A stretch of 5,974 bases of DNA from an uncultured Woeseiaceae bacterium (GCA_947259435.1 CAMYMP010000048.1:1-5974); one strand, 5' to 3'. Shown: positions 1-5,974, counted from the first letter of the stretch. Notes: generated by a model from the sequence alone, not told the origin. Numbers and translations: made by a program.

Positions 1-816
1 GGACCTGACCGTGCCGCCGAATACAGGCGATGCCTTGACGGCGGCGTATTTCATTCCGGGTAAGCTCGTATCGATGCCGAACATCGCGCTGCCGTCGACT
101 TTGGCGGGAATGTCTCCGCGCTGCGGCGACGTGCCCATAATGCGAAACTGCTCGGTGCTTTTTAAGCGGGGCTTTGCGGGCAGTCTTGCCTTCGCCGCGG
201 CGGCAGCGAAGCTTGCATAGGTGCCGGAGCGTTGGCTCGCTGCGTGGGAGACCATGCTGTTCCGGGTCGTAAGCTCCTCGACAGGTACCTGCCATTCGTC
301 GGCGGCCGCGTGCAGAAGTGCGCTGCGCGCGGCGGCGCCCGTAACTCGCATCGCGAACTGCCCGGTCGTTCTGACCGAAGTACTGCCGCCCGTGATCTGC
401 AGGCCCATCGCCTGAGTTGCACGAAAAAAGAAGCCATCGACCGTATCGATGAGCCAGGCAGGAAAATCGACGTCGCCGGCCACGTAACCTTTGGCCAGCG
501 CGTAGTTCGCGAATTCCTTGTCGCTCGGTGCCTCGAGGACCTCGACTTTCGCCCAGTCAGCATCCAGTTCGTCGGCCAACATCATCGCCAGGGTTGTGTG
601 CACACCCTGGCCCATCTCGGCGTGCGGCACGATTGCGGTCACGGTGTTGTCGGGCGAGATCTTCAGCCATACGTCAAAGATCGCATCACCCGGGTCTGCG
701 ATGAGCCCCCTGACTTTGCCAGACCTGTCGCCACGACGAATAGCGACGCCAAATACGACCACACCGCCGGCAGCGATTCCGGTTGTTATGAACGCGCGCC
801 GTGACCACTTACCCAT
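1..816 (-). CDS. Molybdopterin-binding subunit of an IorB-type molybdenum hydroxylase, 3' end cut off by window
   Basis: Large, molybdenum-cofactor subunit of a xanthine dehydrogenase-family enzyme, closest to isoquinoline 1-oxidoreductase beta (IorB) and related aldehyde dehydrogenases; such enzymes hydroxylate an N-heterocycle or oxidise an aldehyde with water as oxygen donor. I translated the minus strand from the ATG at 816 and it stays open to base 1, giving 272 residues of a family usually about 700-780 long. Residues 5-11 read SRRAFIT followed by a hydrophobic stretch, a twin-arginine (Tat) export signal. Family signatures seen are PHAEMGQGV (64-72), GGSTSVR (143-149) and the hammerhead-domain opening DIPAKVDG (from about 235) continuing to [14 protein letters not shown] lies about 10 bases before the ATG. 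The start overlaps the end of the iron-sulfur subunit gene by 8 bases, so the two are probably translationally coupled. The C-terminal catalytic glutamate region is outside the window. The physiological substrate is unknown; family assignment is confident. Confidence 0.93.
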   Translation of the reverse strand, partial: MGKWSRRAFITTGIAAGGVVVFGVAIRRGDRSGKVRGLIADPGDAIFDVWLKISPDNTVTAIVPHAEMGQGVHTTLAMMLADELDADWAKVEVLEAPSDKEFANYALAKGYVAGDVDFPAWLIDTVDGFFFRATQAMGLQITGGSTSVRTTGQFAMRVTGAAARSALLHAAADEWQVPVEELTTRNSMVSHAASQRSGTYASFAAAAAKARLPAKPRLKSTEQFRIMGTSPQRGDIPAKVDGSAMFGIDTSLPGMKYAAVKASPVFGGTVRS

Positions 817-1300
817 TGGACTGCGGCTCCGCTTTCAGTGCGTTGACCGCGACAGCAGCGCGTTTGATCCCTTTGCGGATACGCGGATAGGTGCCACAGC
901 GACAAACAATGCCGGCCATCGCGCGATCGATGTCTGCGTCGCTTGGGGAGGAGTTGGTTTCGAGCAGGGCGGCCGCCGACATTATCTGGCCCGATTGGCA
1001 GTAACCGCACTGCGGCACCTGCTCATCAATCCAGGCCTGCTGCACCGGATGTAGTCCCTGCTCCTTACCCGCAAGGCCCTCGATCGTCGTAATTTCCTGT
1101 TCGACAGCGACCTGAACGGGCGTTACGCACGAGCGTATTGGCGAACCGTTGAGATGCACCGTGCAGGCACCACACTGGGCAATTCCGCAACCGAACTTAG
1201 TACCGGTCAAACCGACATAGTCGCGTATCACCCACAGAAGCGGCGTCGTCGGATCGACGTCAACGGCGTATTCTTCACCATTAATTTTCAGGGAAATCAT
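809..1300 (-). CDS. [2Fe-2S] iron-sulfur subunit of the molybdenum hydroxylase (IorA/CoxS-like)
   Basis: Small electron-transfer subunit (163 residues, normal for the family) that carries electrons away from the molybdenum centre through two [2Fe-2S] clusters. The plant-ferredoxin-type N-terminal domain has C38, C43, C46 and C58 in the pattern CGIAQCGAC plus a later cysteine. The C-terminal helical domain has C98 and C101 (QCGYCQSGQ) and C133 and C135 ([10 protein letters not shown]), the usual ligands of the second cluster. It has no signal peptide, whereas its partner has a Tat signal, so it is presumably exported as a folded complex with the large subunit. There is no FAD subunit gene upstream; the neighbouring gene diverges. 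This fits the two-subunit IorAB type, which passes electrons to a cytochrome or another membrane acceptor. The ATG at 1300 is preferred because a stop (TAA) lies in frame only four codons upstream. The Shine-Dalgarno match is weak: GGAG is about 15 bases away. Confidence 0.96.
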   Translation of the reverse strand: MISLKINGEEYAVDVDPTTPLLWVIRDYVGLTGTKFGCGIAQCGACTVHLNGSPIRSCVTPVQVAVEQEITTIEGLAGKEQGLHPVQQAWIDEQVPQCGYCQSGQIMSAAALLETNSSPSDADIDRAMAGIVCRCGTYPRIRKGIKRAAVAVNALKAEPQSNG

Positions 1301-1350
1301 CGTGTCTGTACGTTACTCCAAGGCGGCAGGCCCGGCAAGCCGCGGATAGC

Positions 1351-1380
1351 GTGACGCTGGGACCGCGAATGGCGTAGACT
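1351..1380 (+). promoter_or_regulatory. Possible sigma-70 promoter for the gene at 1412
   Basis: GTGACG (1351-1356) and TAGACT (1375-1380) are separated by 18 bases, which would place transcription start near 1387, about 25 bases before the ATG. Each hexamer matches the consensus only partly, so this is a weak call supported mainly by position. A short AGCG/CGCT inverted repeat overlaps the -35 hexamer. Confidence 0.3.
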
Positions 1381-1397
1381 GTTTATTACAGCCTGCC

Positions 1398-1403
1398 GGG
1401 AAG
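1398..1403 (+). promoter_or_regulatory. Ribosome binding site for the gene at 1412
   Basis: GGGAAG ends eight bases before the ATG at 1412. It is purine-rich at good spacing and supports this start codon. Confidence 0.55.
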
Positions 1404-1411
1404 CACTTTAG

Positions 1412-1783
1412 ATGTCTGATACCCGTTTTTATGACACGGTCGCCTTCGATGTTCGCGACAACGCAACGATGTTGTTTTTTGCACGGACCACGTCGGAGGG
1501 CGATATCGATGACTACTTGTTGTTGATGCGGACGATCGAGGACGACTTCGACTCGTCGACATACATCGAAATCAACGAGAAGCAGTTCGGCGGACACGAC
1601 CTCATTCGGGAAGCTGAATTGATGGGCAACATGCTGACCCTGCACCTGCACGCACCCGCCGCAGAGCTCGGCGGCGTTTCGCAAATTGTCCTGACCTTTG
1701 CCGACACACCGGAGAATGGTGCGAGTATTGAAGCCGGTGCATTTCGCGTGCTCGGAGACACGTTGTCGGGTGGCAACGCCTGA
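1412..1783 (+). CDS. Small acidic protein, possibly Imm10-like
   Basis: A 123-residue soluble protein with no signal peptide or membrane segment. It is strongly acidic, with about 22 Asp/Glu against 7 Lys/Arg. I do not recognise it firmly. The order of elements recalls the Imm10 family of polymorphic-toxin immunity proteins as I remember it: an N-terminal strand pair (VAFDV, TMLFFAR), then DDYLLLMR at 33-40, YIEINEKQFGG at 51-61, and a hydrophobic strand MLTLHLHA ending near residue 81. That comparison is from memory and tentative. No toxin, Rhs, VgrG or secretion gene is visible nearby. The reading frame is credible because it has a good ribosome binding site and a promoter-sized gap upstream, and because it is followed closely by a recognisable gene. 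Its TGA at 1781 is in the same frame as the next gene. The alternative is an uncharacterised housekeeping protein. Confidence 0.75.
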   Translation: MSDTRFYDTVAFDVRDNATMLFFARTTSEGDIDDYLLLMRTIEDDFDSSTYIEINEKQFGGHDLIREAELMGNMLTLHLHAPAAELGGVSQIVLTFADTPENGASIEAGAFRVLGDTLSGGNA

Positions 1784-1792
1784 CGCAGCCGC

Positions 1793-2074
1793 GTGGATAA
1801 CGGCGGTTACAGCCTCTACATTGTTCGCTGCGCTGACGGCAGTTTGTACACGGGGATTTCGACTGACGTCGAGAGGCGGCTTCAGGAGCACGAGCGCGGA
1901 TTGCGTGGCGCCAAGTATCTGCGCGGTAAAGGCCCGTTACAGCTTGAATACGAATATCACATTGGCGATCGAAGCGTTGCGTCACACGCCGAGTTTCACG
2001 TTAAACGGCTCGACCGCCGCGACAAGGAAGAGCTCATTGCCGGTAATCGCTCGCTGAGCGAGGTGTTGCCCTGA
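1793..2074 (+). CDS. GIY-YIG nuclease-superfamily protein, YhbQ/UPF0213 type
   Basis: A stand-alone 93-residue GIY-YIG domain. The two motif strands are LYI (8-10) and YTG (19-21) within YSLYIVRCADGSLYTGIST, followed by DVERRL (25-30) with the conserved arginine, H33, the AKYLRGKGPL segment (40-49) typical of the YhbQ/UPF0213 group, and the probable metal-binding glutamate E67 in AEFHVKRL. Family members are small predicted endonucleases or DNA-repair-associated proteins of poorly defined role. Translation starts at GTG 1793, nine bases after the stop of the upstream gene; there is no good Shine-Dalgarno sequence, so translational coupling is likely. An in-frame stop (TGA at 1781) prevents any earlier start beyond three codons, and the N-terminus already fits the family. 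The length is normal for the family (about 80-100 residues). It converges on the minus-strand gene ending at 2091, leaving 16 bases between them and no clear terminator. Confidence 0.93.
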   Translation: MDNGGYSLYIVRCADGSLYTGISTDVERRLQEHERGLRGAKYLRGKGPLQLEYEYHIGDRSVASHAEFHVKRLDRRDKEELIAGNRSLSEVLP

Positions 2075-2090
2075 GTCAGTGCAGGTGCCT

Positions 2091-3137
2091 TCAGACCTCT
2101 GGTGAACTCTGCGGATAAAGCACGATCGGCTTGCCGAACTCGGGCAGATGCAGCCGCGTATCCGAGTCCCAGGTGTCTCTGAACTCCTCGAGCCACCCGG
2201 CCGTGTCGATAAAACTATCGAGTGCACGCGGATACAGAAATATCTCCCCGAACGGTTTCGAGAAATCGTCAAAGTGAACCGGGAACACGTGCGCCGCGCC
2301 GGTCGTGGTGACGAGTTCCTGCCAATACCGTTCCGCATAGTCATGCCCCAATCCCTCGAGCATGCTGACGCCGAGCATGACGACGTCGGCGCTGACCCCC
2401 GCGAGCGCAGCTTCGCGAAAGCCGGCGCTGCCCTGTACGAGGGCCGTGCCATGAGGATGAGCGACTACGATGGAGTAGCTTTTTCCTGCACGCCAGGCAG
2501 AAACCGGCGCCGGTGTCACAAGTGGCTCGTCGACGATTCCGGCATACGGCACCGAGCCGCCCCAGCCGATCGGCGCATGGCTCGAATCGATCATCGTAAC
2601 CGTAAATCTGCCGAACGAATATTCATCGCCACTTGTCGCAACGATTATTTGATCTTCCGGCACACCGGCGCCGCGGGCGATCTGCGCCGTGGTTTCTGAG
2701 CCCAGAATGGATGCGCTGCTGCGATTGGCAATCGCACCGACGTCCATCGCGTGATCATAGTGCGAGTGCACCGGAATCAGCGCCGCCAGGCGCCGCATGC
2801 GGTATTCGTCGAGCACATAGTTGATGGTTGCGGCATCGCTTTCCACGGCTCTGCCGAACAGCAGGTCGAAAATCGATGGTCGCGAGAAAAAGCCGTCAAT
2901 CAGAATCTGCGTTTCGCCATCGTCGAACAGCAATGTCGTAACGCCCAGCCAGGTAACCGTCACCGCATCGAGGGTCGGCGCAATGCTCGGATAGCGTGGC
3001 CAATCGATCATGTCCAGAGATTCGCGGTCACGCCACAACAAGACCACTGCCACCGCTGCGACAAACGCGAACGCCGCAATGCCGAACGCAGTCCGTCGGA
3101 CCGAGCGCTTGAAATCTGCTGCGCTAATTCTCGGCAT
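2091..3137 (-). CDS. Membrane-anchored metallo-beta-lactamase-fold hydrolase (UlaG-like)
   Basis: A 348-residue metal-dependent hydrolase of the MBL fold. Residues 17-35 form one hydrophobic segment after a basic N-terminus (KRSVRR), so it is probably an inner-membrane-anchored or exported protein. The fold starts at about 58 with VTVTWLGVTTLLF and LIDGFF (79-84), as in UlaG-type MBL proteins. The metal-binding motif HSHYDH is at 124-129 (H124, H126, D128, H129). Further candidate ligands are H187 (DSSHAP), H227/H229 (AHPHG) and H288 (PVHFDDF). The UlaG-like group includes lactone and phosphodiester hydrolases; the substrate here cannot be deduced. The ATG at 3137 overlaps the stop of the upstream DUF819 gene by one base (TAATG), so it is almost certainly translated by coupling from that transcript. 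Its own ribosome binding site is poor, with AGGA about 17 bases upstream. Confidence 0.93.
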   Translation of the reverse strand: MPRISAADFKRSVRRTAFGIAAFAFVAAVAVVLLWRDRESLDMIDWPRYPSIAPTLDAVTVTWLGVTTLLFDDGETQILIDGFFSRPSIFDLLFGRAVESDAATINYVLDEYRMRRLAALIPVHSHYDHAMDVGAIANRSSASILGSETTAQIARGAGVPEDQIIVATSGDEYSFGRFTVTMIDSSHAPIGWGGSVPYAGIVDEPLVTPAPVSAWRAGKSYSIVVAHPHGTALVQGSAGFREAALAGVSADVVMLGVSMLEGLGHDYAERYWQELVTTTGAAHVFPVHFDDFSKPFGEIFLYPRALDSFIDTAGWLEEFRDTWDSDTRLHLPEFGKPIVLYPQSSPEV

Positions 3138-3139
3138 TA
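3135..3139 (-). promoter_or_regulatory. TAATG stop-start junction (translational coupling)
   Basis: On the minus strand the TAA of the DUF819 gene (3139-3137) shares its last A with the ATG of the hydrolase gene (3137-3135). With no well-spaced Shine-Dalgarno for the second gene, ribosomes finishing the first are expected to reinitiate here. Confidence 0.75.
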
Positions 3140-4339
3140 TTGTCCGGCAGCCATCCTGGCGAGATGCCCGGTCAGCGGGGCAAGATAATTGCCCATCGCG
3201 TAGCCGAGCAGCGCCATCAGGATCGAGGCCGGCACGAGATTTGGACGATGATGGGCAGCCACAATTGGAGCCGATGCTGCGGCGCCGATGTTCGCGGCGG
3301 ACGCGATCGCCACACTGTGTATGTCAACGCGAAACAACCATGCGCCGGCAATACAGAACAGTCCATGGATAATGATCCAGACGAATGCGCCGGCGACGAA
3401 CACGGGAGCTTCGGCCAGACCTGCGACCGAAGCGCGTGCGCCCATGCCCGCGACGAAGACATAGATAAGCGCTGTGCCCATCGCTGTCGAGTTCGGTAAT
3501 TCGGATGCGCGCGTCGTGGAGAGCAGCAGCGCCAGCGTTGTAACGAGAAGGATGCGTGTCGTCGTGACCGAAAAGACTGTGCCGAGCCCGGAACTGACTG
3601 ACGCAATCCATTCGGCGATGCCGGGCGCAGCGGCTGTGCTAACCCAGGTGACGCCGATCACAATTGCAATCAGAAACAGGTACTGCGGCATTGTCGGCGC
3701 GTGATCATCTTCGACATGAATCTCGGCGGCCGCGTCCATCGCTTCCAGCCGGTCTTCAGGTACCCGTGCCCAGGCGTTGAAGCGATCTGCAAAGTCGCGC
3801 GACATCAAAAGCAGGGGCAACCAGAATACGTAGATGATGTTGTCAGCAACGACAGCGAGACCGAACTGTTCCTCGGAGGTTCCGAGCATCTCTGCTGTTG
3901 CGGCCATATTTGCGGTGCCGCCGATCCAGCTGCCAGCCAGAGCTCCGTAGCCTTTCCAGGCATCTTCAGACAAATACGAATGCACCAGAAGGTAAGCAAC
4001 CACCCCGCCCACCATGACGCCCGCTGTGCCCATCAACATCACTAACACGCCCTTACCCATCACCTTGACGACTGCAGGCACATTGACCTTGATCAGCATC
4101 AGCACGATAAAGGCCGGCAGCAGGTAGGCACTCAAACCGGCATATATCGGCGAGTCGCTCGGAATCACGTCGAAGTTGTTCAGGAATACGGGTGTTGCGT
4201 AGATGAACAGCAGTGGTGGCACGTACTGGAACAGCTTTGCCCGCGTGGTCTGCTCGAGCATAAAGAAAAAAGCGGCTACGAAAGACAGTACGGCGAAAAC
4301 GCCGATCGGTGACGCTATCAAGGCCTCGGAAATTTCCAT
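3137..4339 (-). CDS. DUF819 family polytopic membrane protein (YjcL-like)
   Basis: A roughly 400-residue integral inner-membrane protein of the DUF819 family (COG5505), with about ten predicted hydrophobic helices. Family hallmarks numbered from the ATG at 4339 are GSWIGGTANMAA (136-147), SAANIGAAASAPIVAA (347-362) and the C-terminal HRPNLVPASILMALLGYAMG stretch (364-383). The two glycine/alanine-rich, Asn-containing segments lie in the two halves of the protein and look like the re-entrant or substrate-binding regions of a transporter with an internal repeat; that reading is inference, as the transported compound is not established. An acidic cytoplasmic-type loop (about 196-213) sits mid-protein. 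Start choice: a TTG two codons upstream (4345) is also open, with AAAGAG close before it, but the ATG is preferred. The gene is coupled to the downstream MBL-fold hydrolase, suggesting one pathway. A -10-like TATACT sits 32 bases upstream. Confidence 0.94.
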   Translation of the reverse strand: MEISEALIASPIGVFAVLSFVAAFFFMLEQTTRAKLFQYVPPLLFIYATPVFLNNFDVIPSDSPIYAGLSAYLLPAFIVLMLIKVNVPAVVKVMGKGVLVMLMGTAGVMVGGVVAYLLVHSYLSEDAWKGYGALAGSWIGGTANMAATAEMLGTSEEQFGLAVVADNIIYVFWLPLLLMSRDFADRFNAWARVPEDRLEAMDAAAEIHVEDDHAPTMPQYLFLIAIVIGVTWVSTAAAPGIAEWIASVSSGLGTVFSVTTTRILLVTTLALLLSTTRASELPNSTAMGTALIYVFVAGMGARASVAGLAEAPVFVAGAFVWIIIHGLFCIAGAWLFRVDIHSVAIASAANIGAAASAPIVAAHHRPNLVPASILMALLGYAMGNYLAPLTGHLARMAAGQ

Positions 4340-4371
4340 ACGCAACGGACTCTTTGGGTCACAATGCCGCG

Positions 4372-4377
4372 AGTATA
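4372..4377 (-). promoter_or_regulatory. Possible -10 element for the DUF819-hydrolase operon
   Basis: TATACT on the minus strand, five of six bases of the TATAAT consensus, lies in the 72-base gap upstream of the DUF819 gene and would start transcription about 25 bases before the ATG. The bases 16-18 upstream are GC-rich with no recognisable TTGACA-like -35, so an activator may be needed or the call may be wrong. Confidence 0.4.
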
Positions 4378-4411
4378 AAGGAATGGCCAGCGAACGGCGC
4401 GCTGTGACAGG

Positions 4412-5113
4412 TCAGGCTATTTGCGCCTGCAGATCCTTGCGCGTTGCCTCGTCGGTCAGCGCAGCTGACTTGACGGTAAGCCAGACGGCATCCCAGTCCT
4501 TGACCTTGCTGGGGCCAAAGACGAACTTCGCGATGAAGCTGTCGAGATCGGCTACACGAATAACGTTCTTCGGCGGCGGTGTCGGAAACTCGACGCGGCC
4601 CGTGAAAACCACGACACTGGCGACCGGAACATCCGGCACGACATTCTGCAGCGCGCGGGTGCGGCCCTCGTTCTGGATCAGAGGGTTCAGGAAACGGCGC
4701 CGCCGCGTGCCGTCCACGTTGGTCCACTGTGGCTCGTCCGCACCGCCGAATACGATGCCGCTGTAGTGCTTGGTCTGGATACACAGAATGCCACCGGCGG
4801 TCAGCAAAGCGTGGTCGACCTTGGTGAGACCACCATAAGCGCCGGGCAGAATGAAGTCGTGCAATACGTCGGGGCTGCGCGCCTCCAACGCGCGACGAAT
4901 TCTGGCGCTGCCGATGCGCGCCGTGATGATCCGCATGGCGTGGCTTGCCGTCGAGCGGAATACTAGCGTCAGCAGCAGCGCGCCGGCGATCGTGAAGATA
5001 AAGGCGGCCGCGCCGACATTCGTGATTCCGGTCGCAAATTCGGCATCTGCGGCCAGCGCCGGGATGGCGATCAGGGGCAAGCTGGTGGCGACTAGTCGGA
5101 TGAGCACGAACAT
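4412..5113 (-). CDS. Membrane-anchored NERD-domain protein, probably with an altered nuclease site
   Basis: A 233-residue protein with two hydrophobic segments at the N-terminus (about 1-21 and 33-52), then a NERD domain (about 65-160). NERD is a predicted nuclease-related domain of the PD-(D/E)XK superfamily. Recognisable elements are VLHDFILPG (83-91), KVDHALLT (98-105) with the core aspartate D100, CIQTKHYSGIVFG (111-123) with K115, W130, and FLNPLIQNEGRTRAL (141-155), the typical NERD tail. Two positions differ from the family pattern: the usual GE in the first helix is G68-S69, and the acidic residue of ExK is Q113. Catalysis may therefore be lost or changed. The first segment ends in ALA-ADAE and could be a signal peptide; with the second segment the topology would instead put NERD in the cytoplasm. 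The ATG at 5113 has TAGG four bases upstream. The target and role are unknown. Confidence 0.87.
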   Translation of the reverse strand: MFVLIRLVATSLPLIAIPALAADAEFATGITNVGAAAFIFTIAGALLLTLVFRSTASHAMRIITARIGSARIRRALEARSPDVLHDFILPGAYGGLTKVDHALLTAGGILCIQTKHYSGIVFGGADEPQWTNVDGTRRRRFLNPLIQNEGRTRALQNVVPDVPVASVVVFTGRVEFPTPPPKNVIRVADLDSFIAKFVFGPSKVKDWDAVWLTVKSAALTDEATRKDLQAQIA

Positions 5114-5142
5114 GGGCCTAGAGTAGAACTTTTCGCGGCTGA

Positions 5143-5169
5143 ATTATCGTAACAGGTCACGTTTTGCAA
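5143..5169 (-). promoter_or_regulatory. Possible promoter for the NERD gene
   Basis: On the minus strand TTGCAA (5169-5164) and GATAAT (5148-5143) are separated by 15 bases. The -10 is close to consensus but the spacer is short. Transcription would start near 5136, about 23 bases before the ATG. The element overlaps the last codons of the upstream ABC ATPase gene, so the NERD gene could be transcribed both from here and by read-through. Confidence 0.35.
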
Positions 5170-5969
5170 TGCGCATGGCCCGGGTAGGCCAGAAAATATC
5201 CATCGAGCTCTGCGACGCGAACATCGGTCTCGTAAACGGAGCTCAGCACCTCGCTCGTGAGGACTGAAGCCTTGTCGCCATCGGCTGCTATAGCCCCGTC
5301 CTTGAGAACTATGACGCGCTCGACCTCAGGAGGGATATCGTTGAGATGGTGGGTAACGAGGATGACATTGTGGCCCGCGGCGGACAGTCTGTGGATGCGG
5401 CTCAGGAAGTCGAAGCTGGCGGCAAAATCGAGTCCGGAGGTCGGCTCGTCGAGAATAAGGGTCTGCGGTGCATGGACCAGGGCCCGGCCGAGAATGCAGC
5501 GCCGCTGCTGGCCGGTGGACATGGACTTCAGCCGCGTTTGCTGCAGAGACTCCATCCCGAGAAGTCTCAGCGTGTCGCGCGCTTTGGCAAGCTGCTCCTT
5601 GCTGACGCGTTCCGCGAGAATGCCGTGTACGCCGATGCTCGAAAAGAAACCTGAGACTACCACCTCGAGTGCGGTCGTTACCGGCGTGTAGAGATTGTGC
5701 AAATCCTGCGATACAAGCCCGATATGTTGGCGCAAGTCCCAGACATTCCAGTTTTCACGCCCCAGTATTCTGATCCAGGCGCCGTCCGCAACAACCGGGT
5801 ATAACTCGCGGTTGATGATTTTTAGCAGCGTCGTCTTGCCCGAGCCGTTTGGCCCGAGAATCGCGACGCGTTCGTGCTGTGCGATCGACAGGGTCAAATT
5901 TTCGAAGACGCGCGTCGAGCCGCGCCATATCGTGGCGTTGACTATGTCAATGAGCGGCGCAGTTTCCAT
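5157..5969 (-). CDS. ABC transporter-type ATP-binding protein, ModF-like (COG1119)
   Basis: A complete 270-residue single ABC ATPase domain. Motifs in order are Walker A GPNGSGKT (39-46), Q-loop Q88 (GLVSQDL), signature MSTGQQRR (150-157) in place of LSGGQ, Walker B LILDEP (171-176), D-loop SGLD (178-181) and switch histidine H207 (VTHH). The segments VVVSGFFSSIGVHG (103-116) and THHLNDIPPEVERVIVLKDG (206-225) are characteristic of the COG1119 group, named after ModF. All catalytic residues are present, so it should hydrolyse ATP. No permease or binding-protein gene is adjacent on the visible side; COG1119 members commonly stand alone and their partner is not well defined, so a role in molybdate transport should not be assumed. 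E. coli ModF has two such domains; this one has a single domain. The ATG at 5969 is only five bases from the window edge, so its upstream signals and any preceding operon gene cannot be seen. Confidence 0.92.
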   Translation of the reverse strand: METAPLIDIVNATIWRGSTRVFENLTLSIAQHERVAILGPNGSGKTTLLKIINRELYPVVADGAWIRILGRENWNVWDLRQHIGLVSQDLHNLYTPVTTALEVVVSGFFSSIGVHGILAERVSKEQLAKARDTLRLLGMESLQQTRLKSMSTGQQRRCILGRALVHAPQTLILDEPTSGLDFAASFDFLSRIHRLSAAGHNVILVTHHLNDIPPEVERVIVLKDGAIAADGDKASVLTSEVLSSVYETDVRVAELDGYFLAYPGHAHCKT

Positions 5970-5974
5970 TGATG

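Larger units (their letters stand above)
1301..1411. promoter_or_regulatory. Divergent intergenic region between the molybdoenzyme operon and the acidic-protein gene
   Basis: These 111 bases separate the start of the minus-strand iron-sulfur subunit gene from the plus-strand gene at 1412, so they must hold promoters or leaders for both directions. For the minus strand I could not pick a convincing -35/-10 pair. A short GCGGC/GCCGC inverted repeat (1323-1327 with 1339-1343) lies in the probable leader of the molybdoenzyme operon; the stem is only five base pairs, so it may be chance. Confidence 0.6.

Noticed and set aside
162..563. Minus-strand open frame of 133 codons in another frame within the large subunit
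   Set aside because: The overlapping frame encodes the family signatures MGQGV and GGSTSVR and continues without a stop; this one is an arginine/serine-rich shadow.
232..1054. Plus-strand open frames of 190 and 178 codons over the molybdoenzyme genes
   Set aside because: They are antisense to clear IorB and IorA coding sequence and show no domain or plausible start signals.
1313..1891. Long minus-strand open frame (192 codons) antisense to the genes at 1412 and 1793
   Set aside because: It runs through the GIY-YIG coding region, whose motifs fix the plus strand as coding. It has no recognisable domain and arises from GC-rich codon bias.
2075..2100. Short AGGT/ACCT inverted repeat as a terminator between the convergent genes
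   Set aside because: The stem is only four to five base pairs and there is no following T-run on either strand.
4340..4345. TTG at 4345 as start of the DUF819 gene
   Set aside because: It is possible, but it adds only two residues and TTG is a rarer start than the ATG at 4339; it is kept as an alternative.
1..5974. CRISPR arrays, tRNA genes, insertion sequences, attachment sites or tandem repeats
   Set aside because: No direct repeats at regular spacing, no cloverleaf-like segments and no transposase or integrase motifs were seen on reading both strands; the genes fill nearly all the sequence.

Overview
The window looks like ordinary chromosome from a GC-rich Gram-negative bacterium, most likely a gammaproteobacterium. 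That is inference from GC-rich third codon positions, a Tat-exported molybdoenzyme and the general look of the proteins; no rRNA or other phylogenetic marker is present. Eight protein-coding genes are tightly packed, six on the minus strand and two on the plus strand. I see no tRNA, rRNA, CRISPR array, insertion sequence, prophage gene or long repeat.

Layout. Positions 1-1300 (minus) hold a two-gene molybdenum hydroxylase operon of the isoquinoline 1-oxidoreductase (IorAB) type: the complete [2Fe-2S] subunit, then the first 272 codons of the molybdopterin-binding subunit, which runs off the left edge. A 111-bp divergent intergenic region follows. Positions 1412-2074 (plus) carry a small acidic protein that faintly resembles the Imm10 immunity-protein family, then a small GIY-YIG nuclease-like protein of the YhbQ/UPF0213 type in the same reading frame, separated by one TGA and three codons. 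Positions 2091-4339 (minus) hold a two-gene unit: a DUF819 polytopic membrane protein followed, with stop and start codons overlapping by one base, by a membrane-anchored metallo-beta-lactamase-fold hydrolase. Positions 4412-5113 (minus) hold a membrane-anchored NERD-domain protein. Positions 5157-5969 (minus) hold a single-domain ABC ATPase resembling the ModF group (COG1119).

How the genes work together. The IorAB pair is a periplasmic-type oxidoreductase operon. The DUF819 and hydrolase genes look translationally coupled and probably share a pathway, for example transport plus hydrolysis of one small molecule, but the substrate cannot be read from the sequence. The NERD gene and the ABC ATPase gene are in the same direction, 43 bp apart, and may be partly co-transcribed. 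The remaining neighbours show no obvious shared purpose.

The most interesting points are the DUF819/hydrolase coupling, the loss of two usually acidic positions in the NERD domain, and the Imm10-like gene sitting without a visible toxin. I found no convincing evidence of a wholly new system here.
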